From: Lachnospiraceae bacterium
GTDB taxonomy: Bacteria > Bacillota > Clostridia > Lachnospirales > Lachnospiraceae
Reading direction: 5' to 3'
Assembly (NCBI GenBank): GCA_022510725.1
Contig: JAFLSW010000001.1
Span: forward strand, 294,150 to 358,149
Length of the DNA stretch: 64,000 bases
Shown here: positions 25,602 to 34,033 of the stretch, piece by piece
Position numbering within the stretch: the first letter of the stretch is position 1
Layout: every line of letters starts with the position of its first letter
Position numbers and translations under genes: made by a program
Notes under the pieces: generated by a model
What the model was told of the DNA's origin: nothing
The model's database searches: none
The model's input: the letters and a program-made list of their open reading frames with translations, nothing else

Positions 25602-27089
25602 ATGGGTAAAACAAAAAAAGCATATATGAGTGAGTTGGAGCGGGTCAATAGGACGGTATTTCTCTGCTACATGATAGAGGTCATTACCATATGGCTGGCT
25701 TATATTCTGGAAGTGGTAAAAGGCAGCAGGACAATAGGATATTTTCTTGCTTTTTCCGCCACAGTTTGGATCCCGGCCGTTATTTTGATAGTCTTGATCA
25801 AGACAAAACCGGATTCCAGATATTTTAGGGTCGTTTTGATTCCCGGTTTTGCCGTTATGTATACATTTGCATTGTACACCACTACAAACAAGCTTACATT
25901 TGTATATGCTATGCCCATGCTGCTTGCTGTTACCATGTACAACTCGGTACAGGTTTCCCTGTTGTCCAGTATAGCAGCCACACTTTTAAATCTGATACAG
26001 GTGATCTATATTGCTGTAACAAGAGGAATGACACCGGAAGATACGGCAACGGCTGAGATCCAGGTATTGATCATGGTATTTGTCGGCGCTTATGCCATCA
26101 TCCTGAATAAATCCGCACAGGCCGGCAATGCAGACAAATTGGCTCAGGTGGAAGCCCAGAAAGAGCAGACAGCCATGCTGTTAAACAGTATTGTTACTTT
26201 GTCAGGCAATATTACGCAGGGTATTTTTGATGTTAAGAATCATATGGAAAATCTGGGCGATTCCGCTTCTAAGAGCTTAAGTGCCATGGAAGAGGTGACA
26301 CAGGGAAGTGCGGAAACTGCAGAATCCGTCCAGTCTCAGCTGACTAAAACAGAAGAGATCCAGAACCACATTCATAAAGTAGAGAAGGCAACTTCTACTA
26401 TTGTTCATAATGTGGATGAAACAAGAGATGCTATTTCCCAGGGAAATGCCACGCTTCGGACTATGTTGGATCAGGTGAAAACAACCGAAAGATACAGCAA
26501 CAGAGTGGCAGAAGAGCTTTCCAAGTTGGATGAATACACCCAGCAGATGCACTCCATTGTAGAATTGATCAATAATGTAGCAGATCAGACCTCTTTGCTT
26601 TCTTTAAATGCCAGCATTGAGGCGGCAAGAGCCGGCGAGGCCGGAAGAGGCTTTGCGGTTGTGGCATCAGAAATTTCTTCTCTGGCAGGTCAGACCCAGG
26701 ATGCGACTGAAAATATTGAAACTCTGATCCAGAATATCTCTAATAAATTGGAAAGTGTCATCGGTGCTATCAACACGCTGGTAGACGCAAATAACGAGCA
26801 GACCGGAAGCGCAATGAGTACAGAGGAAAGCTTTACAGTCATTGCAGATAAGGTGACTTCTATTACAGCGAATGCTCACGAACTGAGCCAGATCGTAAAA
26901 CTGTTAGCAGTGGCAAATGAAGGCATTGTGGAAAGCGTTCAGAATATTTCCGCTATTACGGAAGAAGTTTCCGCTCATGCAAATGAGACCTATGCAAGCA
27001 GCAATGAGAATACAAGGATTGTAAAAGAGGTTGGCGATATTGTAGAAAGGCTTAGCCGCCAGGCACAGGAATTGGCGGAACATCGTTAG
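25602..27089 (+). CDS. Methyl-accepting chemotaxis protein
   Basis: A 495-residue receptor. The first 170 residues hold six hydrophobic helices with little extracellular domain, and no HAMP domain is evident. The C-terminal 290 residues form the coiled-coil signalling domain; the hairpin tip is [20 protein letters not shown], the standard kinase-contact sequence. It would relay a membrane-sensed cue to CheA/CheW. GGAGG precedes the ATG. The following gene, encoding a 7TM/HD-GYP protein, starts 13 bases after the stop, linking chemotaxis and c-di-GMP turnover in one transcript. Confidence 0.95.
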   Translation: MGKTKKAYMSELERVNRTVFLCYMIEVITIWLAYILEVVKGSRTIGYFLAFSATVWIPAVILIVLIKTKPDSRYFRVVLIPGFAVMYTFALYTTTNKLTFVYAMPMLLAVTMYNSVQVSLLSSIAATLLNLIQVIYIAVTRGMTPEDTATAEIQVLIMVFVGAYAIILNKSAQAGNADKLAQVEAQKEQTAMLLNSIVTLSGNITQGIFDVKNHMENLGDSASKSLSAMEEVTQGSAETAESVQSQLTKTEEIQNHIHKVEKATSTIVHNVDETRDAISQGNATLRTMLDQVKTTERYSNRVAEELSKLDEYTQQMHSIVELINNVADQTSLLSLNASIEAARAGEAGRGFAVVASEISSLAGQTQDATENIETLIQNISNKLESVIGAINTLVDANNEQTGSAMSTEESFTVIADKVTSITANAHELSQIVKLLAVANEGIVESVQNISAITEEVSAHANETYASSNENTRIVKEVGDIVERLSRQAQELAEHR

Positions 27090-27102
27090 AAAGGAAGCGG
27101 CA

Positions 27103-29259
27103 ATGCAGGAAATACTGGTATTGTATTATCTGGTCGCTCTGATAGCGGCATTGATCCTACTGAAAGCTTATAAAAGAAATACCGTGATCGGTACAAAAAT
27201 TGGCAAGGTAATGCTTGCCACTTTTTTGCTGGTCGTATTTTATTCCTTTCAGATCAATGGCGCTTCTTATTTTGTAAAGTCTATTGCCCTAAGCCTTTCC
27301 TTTATTACCATGGATATTATGGTGTTGTTGTTCCTGGATTACATTCTGGAATTTATCGGATGGCGGGATAAACTGGCAAGACCCATGTTTTTGGGGACCA
27401 TTGCATATGGGGTAGTGGATATTGCTTTTATGTTGATCAATCCCTACTATGAAATTGCGTTGGGATACAATACGGTTTCCTTTGGAGAAGATTTTGTATT
27501 GACCTATGTGCCGAAGATGCCTTATATTCTGCACAATATTTATGTTGTGGCAGTGGTAGCTGCCTCCATTCTCCTGTTGGTATTAAAGTGCAGGGAGATT
27601 CCAAAGGTTTATTGGAAACGCTACTATATCCTCATAGCAGGTATAGTGGTAGCGGCTTTTGTCAATGTGATCAACCTGAATATGATGGAGGTAATCCCGG
27701 TAGATATTTCTCCCGCCTTGTATTGCGTGGTGGGGATTTTAATGTATTACAATACATTTCATTATCTTCCCATGGTTACCTTAAGTCTGACCAAAAGGAT
27801 GATCTTGAATTATTTAAGCGAACCGGTTGTATTGTTCGACTATGAAGGATTTCTTACAGATTACAGTAAGGATATCCTTACTGTAATGCCCAATACCCGT
27901 TTTGAAATAGGCGTCCTGACCATGGACGCTTTTCTTGCTGAAGGTAAATTTAAGGGGTTCCGCAATTTAGAGCAAGACCAAGATTTTGAATGGGCTGCCA
28001 AAATCGGAAAAGATTCCCATATTTATCAGTGTAAATTCAAGTGTATGAAAGATTCCAAAGGGCGCAGCATCGGAAAGATATTTGTTTTTAATGATATTAC
28101 TTCCATGCGGAATACTTTCTTCGAGTTAGAGCGGTCTATTATGTATGATCCTTTGACCGGTTTTTATAATAAGCAGGCATATTTGAATCAGGTGCCCCAA
28201 TGGAATGACAGCAGGTATTGGCCGGTGGCTCTTGTGGTATGCAATATCAACGGCCTGAGAAATATAAACGATCAGTTTGGAACGGAATATGGGGATGCGC
28301 TCATGAAACAGCTCGCCCGGTTGATCCGTATCAATGTTGGCGAAGAAACTTATGCCGCAAAACTGGATAATGGAGATCTGTTAGCTGTTTTAGAGGGAAA
28401 ATCCCATGAAGATGCAGCCGATATTTTTGAAAAGATCAAACAGGATGCGGAGTCTTTATTCGGAGAGGAAAATCCCGTTCATATTGAGTATGGTATTGCA
28501 GTAAAAGAGCGGGAAGATGTGACCATGGAACGGATTCTTTCCGATGCCCGTACCAGTATGCAGAATAAGAAGATGCTCAGGGATAACTCTGCAAGCAGTT
28601 CTTTGGTAGACTCCTTAAGACAGACCTTAAGTGAAAGCGATTATGAGACAGAAGAACATGTGGAGCGTACCAGGGAGATGGCGGCTCGTCTTGGCAAACG
28701 CCTGAATCTTTCCGATTCCGATATTGGTAAGTTGGAACTTCTGGCAGTTCTTCACGATATTGGCAAAGTGGCTATTCCGCATCATGTCCTTGTAAAGAAG
28801 GGCAAGTTGAATGATGAAGAATTTAAGATCATGCAGCAACATACCATTAAGGGTTATCGTATTGCAAAATCTTCGCCAGAATTGGGAGATATTGCCGAGT
28901 GTATCTTGTCCCACCATGAAAAGTGGGATGGAACCGGCTATCCCAACCGGTTGAGAGGAGAAGATATCCCGCTGCTTGCAAGGATCATTTCCGCAGTGGA
29001 TTCCCATGATGTTATGGTACATAACAGGCCTTATCATCAGGCCATGCCGGAAGAGGATGCCATTAAGGAATTGCGCCGTTGTGCAGGTACGCAGTTTGAT
29101 CCCCATATTGTGGAAGTGTTTACCCAAATGTTGGAAGAAGAGGAATTGCCCCGTATAAAAGAAGAACGGGAAAAGGAAAAGCAGGAAGCGGAAAATGCCG
29201 CAAAAGAAGTAGCGGCCAATATTTTAGCCAAAGAACAGGAAAATAAGGAAGTGTCATAA
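27103..29259 (+). CDS. 7TM sensor with degenerate GGDEF and HD-GYP domains
   Basis: A 718-residue protein. Residues 1-225 form a seven-helix sensor like the histidine-kinase N-terminal 7TM domain, followed by a PAS-like segment. A GGDEF domain (about 340-500, starting YDPLTGFYNKQAY) has LDNGDLL in place of the GGDEF signature, so it is unlikely to make c-di-GMP. The HD-GYP domain (about 520-690) has LHDIGK, HHEKWDGTGYP and the metal-site Asp in SAVDSHDVM, so phosphodiesterase activity is plausible. A charged coiled tail follows. It lies in an operon with the chemotaxis receptor. Confidence 0.92.
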   Translation: MQEILVLYYLVALIAALILLKAYKRNTVIGTKIGKVMLATFLLVVFYSFQINGASYFVKSIALSLSFITMDIMVLLFLDYILEFIGWRDKLARPMFLGTIAYGVVDIAFMLINPYYEIALGYNTVSFGEDFVLTYVPKMPYILHNIYVVAVVAASILLLVLKCREIPKVYWKRYYILIAGIVVAAFVNVINLNMMEVIPVDISPALYCVVGILMYYNTFHYLPMVTLSLTKRMILNYLSEPVVLFDYEGFLTDYSKDILTVMPNTRFEIGVLTMDAFLAEGKFKGFRNLEQDQDFEWAAKIGKDSHIYQCKFKCMKDSKGRSIGKIFVFNDITSMRNTFFELERSIMYDPLTGFYNKQAYLNQVPQWNDSRYWPVALVVCNINGLRNINDQFGTEYGDALMKQLARLIRINVGEETYAAKLDNGDLLAVLEGKSHEDAADIFEKIKQDAESLFGEENPVHIEYGIAVKEREDVTMERILSDARTSMQNKKMLRDNSASSSLVDSLRQTLSESDYETEEHVERTREMAARLGKRLNLSDSDIGKLELLAVLHDIGKVAIPHHVLVKKGKLNDEEFKIMQQHTIKGYRIAKSSPELGDIAECILSHHEKWDGTGYPNRLRGEDIPLLARIISAVDSHDVMVHNRPYHQAMPEEDAIKELRRCAGTQFDPHIVEVFTQMLEEEELPRIKEEREKEKQEAENAAKEVAANILAKEQENKEVS

Positions 29260-29493
29260 ATGCGGGAAATGGCATTTAAAATGGAGCGGGATGGATTTTT
29301 GCATACAGGAGACAAAGTTACTGTGACCGAAGGTGTTTTGCCCAGCAGCTATTATTATACCATCAATCCTTCCCTTGCCATGTCGGGCAATATTCCTTTC
29401 AGGGAGAGGCTTAAAGCAAAAGAAGGGGTTATTACGGATATTGTAGAAAATGACCGGGGGTTCTATGTCACAGTCAGATTTGAGGAAGACTGA
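29260..29493 (+). CDS. Small conserved-looking protein
   Basis: A 77-residue protein whose ATG immediately follows the stop codon of the HD-GYP gene, so translation is probably coupled. It is beta-rich with a GDKVTVTEGVL strand and ends in VRFEED, suggesting a small SH3-like or barrel domain. I do not recognise a named family. Its tight coupling suggests a role with the HD-GYP protein, but this is only contextual. Confidence 0.62.
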   Translation: MREMAFKMERDGFLHTGDKVTVTEGVLPSSYYYTINPSLAMSGNIPFRERLKAKEGVITDIVENDRGFYVTVRFEED

Positions 29494-29556
29494 AATAGGC
29501 TGTTTGTATGATCGCGGTAAGAATGAAAAGTTTTTATAAAAATGGAGGGACACAGT

Positions 29557-29937
29557 ATGTTACAAAAAATCAGTACAGACAAGGCACCGGCTGCCATCGG
29601 TCCTTATTCACAGGGGATTATTGCCGGAGATTTTCTTTTTGCGTCAGGACAGATTCCGATCATTCCGGAAACAGGAGAACTGGCGACAGGAGATATTACC
29701 GTACAGGCTGAGCAGGTTATGAAAAATGTTGGAGCGCTGCTAACAGAAGCCGGCGTGTCCTATCAGAATGTGGTAAAATCCGGCTGCTTCTTGGCAGATA
29801 TGAATGATTTCGCTGCTTTTAATGAAGTTTATGCAAAGTATTTTACCGATACACCGCCTGCAAGAAGCTGTGTAGCTGTTAAGACACTACCTAAAAATGT
29901 ACTTTGTGAAGTAGAAGTCATTGCATATTTAAAATAA
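29557..29937 (+). CDS. ridA: RidA family reactive-intermediate deaminase
   Basis: A 126-residue protein of the RidA/YjgF family, which hydrolyses reactive enamine/imine intermediates released by PLP enzymes. It contains KAPAAIGPYSQG near the N-terminus, LFASGQIP, and PARSCVAVKTLPKNVLCEVE, with the Arg that binds the substrate carboxylate. The track starts at 29542, but GGAGGG lies seven bases before ATG 29557, giving the usual length. A strong terminator follows. Confidence 0.95.
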   Translation: MLQKISTDKAPAAIGPYSQGIIAGDFLFASGQIPIIPETGELATGDITVQAEQVMKNVGALLTEAGVSYQNVVKSGCFLADMNDFAAFNEVYAKYFTDTPPARSCVAVKTLPKNVLCEVEVIAYLK

Positions 29938-29949
29938 TTGAAAATCTTG

Positions 29950-29985
29950 ACCGGCGCATTCCCAAAAGGATGCGCCGGTTTTGTT
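29950..29985 (+). terminator. Terminator after ridA
   Basis: ACCGGCGCAT and ATGCGCCGGT form a perfect 10-base stem with a 10-base loop, followed by TTTGTTG. It lies directly before the sigma-G-like promoter of spoVAE. Confidence 0.85.
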
Positions 29986-30014
29986 GTATAATTAACCATA
30001 TCCTGGGCATCCTA
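29986..30014 (+). promoter_or_regulatory. Sigma-G-like promoter of spoVAE
   Basis: GTATA matches GHATR exactly and CATCCTA matches CATnnTA, with 17 bases between them. The start codon is about 30 bases downstream. This agrees with forespore expression of spoVA genes. Confidence 0.7.
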
Positions 30015-30044
30015 GAACAGAATCTTAATAGAAAGAGGAGTTTT

Positions 30045-30404
30045 ATGATGCAGTATGTTATTGCTTTTTTAGTTGGGGGAGTGATCTGTGCCCTGGCACA
30101 GATCTTAATGGAAAAAACCAAAATGCTTCCCGGAAGGATCATGGTCTTACTGGTTTGTCTGGGAGCCGTCATCAGCTTCTTTGGCTGGTACGAGCCTTTT
30201 GTAGAATTTGCCGGCGCAGGAGCCAGTGTGCCCCTTTTGGGCTTTGGCAATGTGCTCATGAAGGGTGTGAAAGAAGCGGTAGACGAAAATGGTTTTATCG
30301 GTCTGTTCTTAGGGGGCTTTAAATCGGGAGCCGCAGGCTGTGCCGCAGCCTTGATCTTTGCCTATCTGGTATCTCTGGTTTCCAAGCCCAGGATCAGAAA
30401 GTGA
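30045..30404 (+). CDS. spoVAE: Stage V sporulation protein AE
   Basis: A protein of 118-119 residues with three or four hydrophobic helices and the SpoVAE (AEB) features: AFLVGGVICALAQILM, then GWYEPFVEFAGAGASVPLLGFG. It is part of the dipicolinate channel. The track start at 29970 is too early; AGAGGAG precedes the double ATG at 30045/30048, and the second has the better spacing. It is monocistronic, with its own sigma-G-like promoter, far from spoVAC (28 kb) and spoVAD (14 kb). Confidence 0.93.
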   Translation: MMQYVIAFLVGGVICALAQILMEKTKMLPGRIMVLLVCLGAVISFFGWYEPFVEFAGAGASVPLLGFGNVLMKGVKEAVDENGFIGLFLGGFKSGAAGCAAALIFAYLVSLVSKPRIRK

Positions 30405-30433
30405 TCTGGCAGTGGTCCGGAAGGAAATACGGA

Positions 30434-30940
30434 TCATACCAGTTCAAAACGGATGCCAAGGGCGGAAAGAGAAGAAACAAAGTCTTCATCCCATATATTG
30501 TCGATTGTCTTATCCGGCAGGAAAGTATCATAGGCAGTACCGGTGATGCATTTTAGGTGCTGGTTTTCAAAGCGGATATTGACTGCCAGCGTCTTGATAT
30601 GACTGATATTTGCCGACGCTGCCGGATTATGCCGTAATCGTTCCATATACCGTTCTCCGGCATGCAGCACCAGCTTAAATGCCACAGGAGAGCGGTTTCC
30701 TTTCATCAGGGAAAAGCAGATGGGCCTGATCTGTTTCCAGGTGGAAAAAGGACCGGGCTTTTCCATGGGAGTGCCGTTTACATCGGTTCCAGCAAAGAAG
30801 GCATCCACCGTATGGCCATCGATCAAAAAAGTATTGTAGGTAGTAATAGAGGCCTCTTCCAGATAAAAGCTGTCAAAAGCTTCTCCGTTTAAGAGATGAT
30901 TCATAAATTCTTTAATGGTCTTAATTTCCAATGCGATCAT
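30434..30940 (-). CDS. DUF5721-like protein
   Basis: A 168-residue soluble protein starting MIALEIKTIKEFMNHLL, followed by EASITTYNTFLIDGH. This pattern matches my memory of DUF5721, a small family of unknown function in Lachnospiraceae. It is convergent with spoVAE. On the minus strand GGTGAGACAATT precedes the ATG. No catalytic motif or membrane helix is visible. Confidence 0.7.
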   Translation of the reverse strand: MIALEIKTIKEFMNHLLNGEAFDSFYLEEASITTYNTFLIDGHTVDAFFAGTDVNGTPMEKPGPFSTWKQIRPICFSLMKGNRSPVAFKLVLHAGERYMERLRHNPAASANISHIKTLAVNIRFENQHLKCITGTAYDTFLPDKTIDNIWDEDFVSSLSALGIRFELV

Positions 30941-31006
30941 AATTGTCTCACCTGCTTTAGTCTAGCATAATTCATTACTTTTTTAAAGAAAAATGTGGTT
31001 TATGCC

Positions 31007-31035
31007 TTTTCAAACAAGTTTATTTGTGCTATTAT
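31007..31035 (+). promoter_or_regulatory. Probable promoter of the degV gene
   Basis: An extended -10 (TGCTATTAT) with a weak -35 (TTTTCA) 17 bases upstream, about 45 bases before the start codon. Confidence 0.5.
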
Positions 31036-31080
31036 ATGTAGTAATTAAAACTACATTGTGAAATATTGAGGACTAAATAT

Positions 31081-31914
31081 ATGTATAGAATTATTATTGA
31101 CAGTTGTGGAGAATTTACAAAGGAAATGGAAGAAAATCCGGTATTTTGCCATGCACCTCTAAGCCTTCAGGTAGGAGACTGGCATCAGATAGATGATGAG
31201 ACTTTTGACCAGAAGGAGTTCTTGAAAAGAGTGGCGGAATGTCCTTCCTGCCCTAAGTCAGCATGTCCTTCACCGGAGGAATATATCAAGCTTTTTGAGG
31301 GCTATGACGAGGTCTATATCGTAACTCTTTCCGGGAACCTGAGCGGAAGCTATAACAGTGCCAAAACTGCCGTTAATATGTATTATGAAACCAACGATAC
31401 AGCCAAGATCCATATTTTTGATTCCTGTTCCGCTTCTATCGGAGAAACCCTGGTGGGGCTTAAGATTCATGAGCTGGCAGAGCAGGGCTTAGGCTTTGAG
31501 GAGATCGTAGTAAAGACAGAAGAGTATAAGCTGTCCATCAACACCTATTTTGTACTGGATAATTTGGAGACCTTGCGTAAAAACGGCAGACTTTCTGCTG
31601 TGAAAGCCATTGTGGCCTCCACATTGAACATTAAACCGGTGATGGGAGCAACTGACGAGGGTGTCATAATTCAATTGAGTCAAAAGATCGGAATCAAAAA
31701 GGCCCTTGCCAAGATGGCCGAATGTGTTGTAGTGGAAAAAGCAGAAACACCGGGCAAGTCTTTGATGATCTCCCATTGCAATGCGCCTGCAAGAGCGGAT
31801 TATGTAAAGGATATACTGGAAAAAACGGGATTGTTTGAAAAGATCACCATATTGAATACTGCCGGAGTAAGCAGTATGTATGCAAATGACGGCGGTGTCA
31901 TAATTGCGGTGTAA
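31081..31914 (+). CDS. DegV family fatty-acid-binding protein
   Basis: A 277-residue protein of the DegV family, which binds fatty acids and can act with fatty acid kinase in using exogenous lipids. Typical segments are IIIDSCGEFTKEM at the N-terminus, PKSACPSPEEY, VTLSGNLSGSYNSAKTA and a C-terminal HCNAPARAD. The track begins at TTG 31066, but that codon is part of the ribosome site TTGAGGA; ATG 31081 eight bases later is the proper start. It stands alone. A short foldback repeat lies just after the stop. Confidence 0.92.
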   Translation: MYRIIIDSCGEFTKEMEENPVFCHAPLSLQVGDWHQIDDETFDQKEFLKRVAECPSCPKSACPSPEEYIKLFEGYDEVYIVTLSGNLSGSYNSAKTAVNMYYETNDTAKIHIFDSCSASIGETLVGLKIHELAEQGLGFEEIVVKTEEYKLSINTYFVLDNLETLRKNGRLSAVKAIVASTLNIKPVMGATDEGVIIQLSQKIGIKKALAKMAECVVVEKAETPGKSLMISHCNAPARADYVKDILEKTGLFEKITILNTAGVSSMYANDGGVIIAV

Positions 31915-31945
31915 AGAGTAAAAGGGTAATATATATTTTTTAGTA

Positions 31946-32010
31946 TCAACAAAACGAATACCGATCGTTCCTAAATGAAAATATGGAGCGATCGGTATTC
32001 GTTTTGTTGA
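31946..32010. repeat. Foldback repeat copy 1 (short, internally deleted)
   Basis: A 65-base element with perfect 22-base inverted ends (TCAACAAAACGAATACCGAT...) around about 20 bases of loop. It shares its ends and the adjoining GTTCCTAAATGAAAATATGG with copies 2 and 3 but lacks their 150-base core. It can also fold into a strong RNA hairpin after degV. Confidence 0.8.
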
Positions 32011-32073
32011 CATCAAATTTTTTACATTTCTTTTTTTGAGTAAAACATCATCGAAAGCAGTTGAATATTTTCC

Positions 32074-32102
32074 TTGTTCCCGGCACATAATTATGCTATA
32101 AT
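32074..32102 (+). promoter_or_regulatory. Promoter of the toxin-antitoxin operon
   Basis: TTGTTC is separated by 17 bases from TATAAT with an extended -10 (TGCTATAAT). Confidence 0.65.
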
Positions 32103-32106
32103 TATG
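32086..32106 (+). promoter_or_regulatory. Candidate antitoxin operator
   Basis: CATAATTAT-GCT-ATAATTATG is a perfect inverted repeat with 9-base arms covering the -10 box. Its place over the promoter of a Phd/RelE-type module suggests autorepression by the antitoxin complex. Confidence 0.6.
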
Positions 32107-32129
32107 ACGAGAGAAAGGAGCGGAGAATT

Positions 32130-32393
32130 ATGCCTCTTATCATGCCAATTAAAGATTTGCGCAATACAACAGAGATTTCCAATATTGCACATAAAGAACA
32201 AGAGCCTATTTTTATTACAAAAAACGGATATAGTGACTTAGTTGTAATGAGCAGCGAGTTATATGATAAATTTGCAAGAATCAATCGCATCGATCAAGCT
32301 ATTTATGAATCCGAACAGGAAATATTAAACGGAGCTGAAGCAGTAGATGCAGATGCCGTTTTTGCAGAATTGGAGAAAAAACATTTTGGATAA
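32130..32393 (+). CDS. Phd/YefM-family antitoxin
   Basis: An 87-residue protein with the Phd/YefM N-terminal DNA-binding pattern MPIKDLRNTTEISNIAHKEQEPIFITKNGYSDLVVMSSE, followed by a charged helical tail that would wrap the toxin. GAAAGGAGCGGAG precedes the ATG. The toxin start codon lies inside its last codons, the usual coupling in type II modules. It should neutralise the downstream RelE/ParE-type toxin and repress the operon through the palindrome over the promoter. Confidence 0.9.
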   Translation: MPLIMPIKDLRNTTEISNIAHKEQEPIFITKNGYSDLVVMSSELYDKFARINRIDQAIYESEQEILNGAEAVDADAVFAELEKKHFG

Positions 32394-32688
32394 ATACAAA
32401 GTAAAGATCAACCCTAAAGCAATACGGGACTTAAACAGCATTTACGAATATATCGCAAATGAAAAACTGTCTCCTGAAAATGCAAAAGGGCAAGTGGATA
32501 GAATTAAAAAGGCCATTTTGAATTTGGGTACATTTCCGCAATCCCACCAAGACCGTAATGAGGGTAGATATGCTGAAAGAGATTATCGACAATTGCTAAT
32601 AGATAATTATATTGTCATCTTTCGCATTGATGAAAACTGTAAAATAGTCTATGTTGTAACTGTACAATATCAAGGACGAAATCTATAA
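32386..32688 (+). CDS. RelE/ParE-superfamily toxin
   Basis: A 100-residue basic protein: KYKVKINPKAIRDLNSIYEYI at the N-terminus, KAILNLGTFPQSH in the middle, and YRQLLIDNYIVIFRIDENCKIVYVVTVQYQGRNL at the end, the standard RelE/ParE fold order. It is either a ribosome-dependent mRNA nuclease or a gyrase poison; sequence alone does not decide. TTG 32386 overlaps the antitoxin end and follows GGAG at ten bases; the track start at 32347 would lie within the antitoxin without a ribosome site. Confidence 0.9.
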   Translation: MDKYKVKINPKAIRDLNSIYEYIANEKLSPENAKGQVDRIKKAILNLGTFPQSHQDRNEGRYAERDYRQLLIDNYIVIFRIDENCKIVYVVTVQYQGRNL

Positions 32689-32737
32689 AACAGCGCTTGT
32701 CCACTACAAAAATCATGAAAACATCTCTTAAAAACGG

Positions 32738-32984
32738 ATTAAAATAGAGCCAATAGCATTCTGTCAACAAAACGAATACCGATCGTTCCTAAATGAAAAT
32801 ATGGAACTTTTTACCCATCCTCTATATAGGTTATTGAGTTTGGACGCAACCGGCGTATATGCGCCGTCCGGGCGCTACACGCCTTGATCCCACATCCATG
32901 TGGGATCATTGCTGAGGGGAGATAAGAGGATGGGAAAAGTTCACATCTTTTCATAAAAGTCACGATAGGTATTCGTTTTGCTGA
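32738..32984. repeat. Foldback repeat copy 2 (full length)
   Basis: A 221-base element (32764-32984) with inverted ends (TCAACAAAACGAATACCGAT / the complement with two changes), nested inverted pairs CCCATCCTCT/AGAGGATGGG and the perfect hairpin GATCCCACAT-cc-ATGTGGGATC. The 26 bases to its left (from 32738) also match the flank of copy 3. It fills the 390-base gap between the toxin gene and the CPBP protease gene. No coding capacity is evident; the track ORF on the minus strand is conceptual. Confidence 0.85.
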
Positions 32985-33075
32985 TAGAAAGATATGAATT
33001 ACTATCAACGCATATAGTTATACGATTATCACAGCACACATTATTAAGTAAGTCGGTATTGGAGAATGCTAAGAT

Positions 33076-33741
33076 ATGATAATGGATAAATTAAAAATCG
33101 GCAGGGCGATTTTGTGGGTATTAATATACTTTGGGATTATGCTTTTTTATACACTTTTGGATGTAGTAATTTGGAGGAAATATTTTCCTAAATATTCAGA
33201 TTGGCTCAACATTATAGCTATAATAATATGCGTATGTGGATTTATTGCTTTACTAAAAAGAGCAGGGTATCAAGTACAGTTTTTATCCAATGTAACTCTA
33301 ATTGGTATTTTGGGGGCTATTGGTTGTTCTGTTTTGTTTTTTCTGCTTTTAGATAATTGTTTAGACCCCATATTTGAAAGTGTTTTTCCGCAAAGTGAAC
33401 AAGATTATCAGGAAACCATTCAAAGCTTAATACAATCACCTGTCACAAGTTTGCTGCAAGTATGTATCATTGCGCCTATTATTGAAGAAATTCTTATGCG
33501 GGGCTTTGTTTTAGGAGGTTTGAAAAATACCTATGGAGCTATAACGGCATTGCTGTTTTCTTCCTTGCTTTTTGCACTCCTGCATTTTAACATGGTACAG
33601 ACATTATCAGCGTTTGTGTGCGGTGTTATATTGGGCTTACTTTATATAAAAACCAATTCCATATTTTGTTGTATAATAGCTCACTGTGGATATAATTTTA
33701 TTTCTTATATAACAACAATCTATCCATACATCAACAAATAA
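33076..33741 (+). CDS. CPBP family intramembrane metalloprotease
   Basis: A 221-residue membrane protein with about seven hydrophobic helices and the CPBP (Abi/CAAX-like) motifs: EEILMRG (the EExxxR glutamates), LLFALLHFN (HxxxN) and IIAHCGYNF with the third His. Such proteases process prenylated or small peptides, and some protect against self-made bacteriocins. The ATG at 33076, or 33082, follows GGAG at a longish distance. The AT-rich composition differs from the surroundings, and full-length foldback repeats in opposite orientation lie on both sides, which suggests an acquired segment. Confidence 0.9.
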   Translation: MIMDKLKIGRAILWVLIYFGIMLFYTLLDVVIWRKYFPKYSDWLNIIAIIICVCGFIALLKRAGYQVQFLSNVTLIGILGAIGCSVLFFLLLDNCLDPIFESVFPQSEQDYQETIQSLIQSPVTSLLQVCIIAPIIEEILMRGFVLGGLKNTYGAITALLFSSLLFALLHFNMVQTLSAFVCGVILGLLYIKTNSIFCCIIAHCGYNFISYITTIYPYINK

Positions 33742-33751
33742 AACACTGTAT

Positions 33752-33995
33752 ATTAAAATAGAACCGACAGCATTCTGCCAACAAAACGAATACCGATCGA
33801 GACCTTTGTGAAAACAAGTGAACTTTTCCCATCCTCTTATTATTACCAGCAATGATCCCACACGGATGTGGGATCAAGGCGTATTGCGCCCGGATGGCGC
33901 ATATACGCCGGTTGCGTCCGAACCCAATAACCTATCAAGAGGATGGCCGAAAAGTTCCATGTTTTCACTCAGGAACGATCGGTATCGTTTTGTTA
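33752..33995. repeat. Foldback repeat copy 3 (full length, inverted relative to copy 2)
   Basis: An element of about 218 bases (33778-33995), the reverse complement of copy 2 with scattered changes. It has the same inner hairpin (GATCCCACA/TGTGGGATC) and CCCATCCTCT/AGAGGATGG pair. Its right end has lost one base (GGTATCGTTTT). About 26 bases left of the element match those left of copy 2. The + strand track ORFs here are not genes. Confidence 0.85.
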
Positions 33996-34033
33996 ATATT
34001 AAATTCCTATCGTTTCTACACTTTCAATCCACT

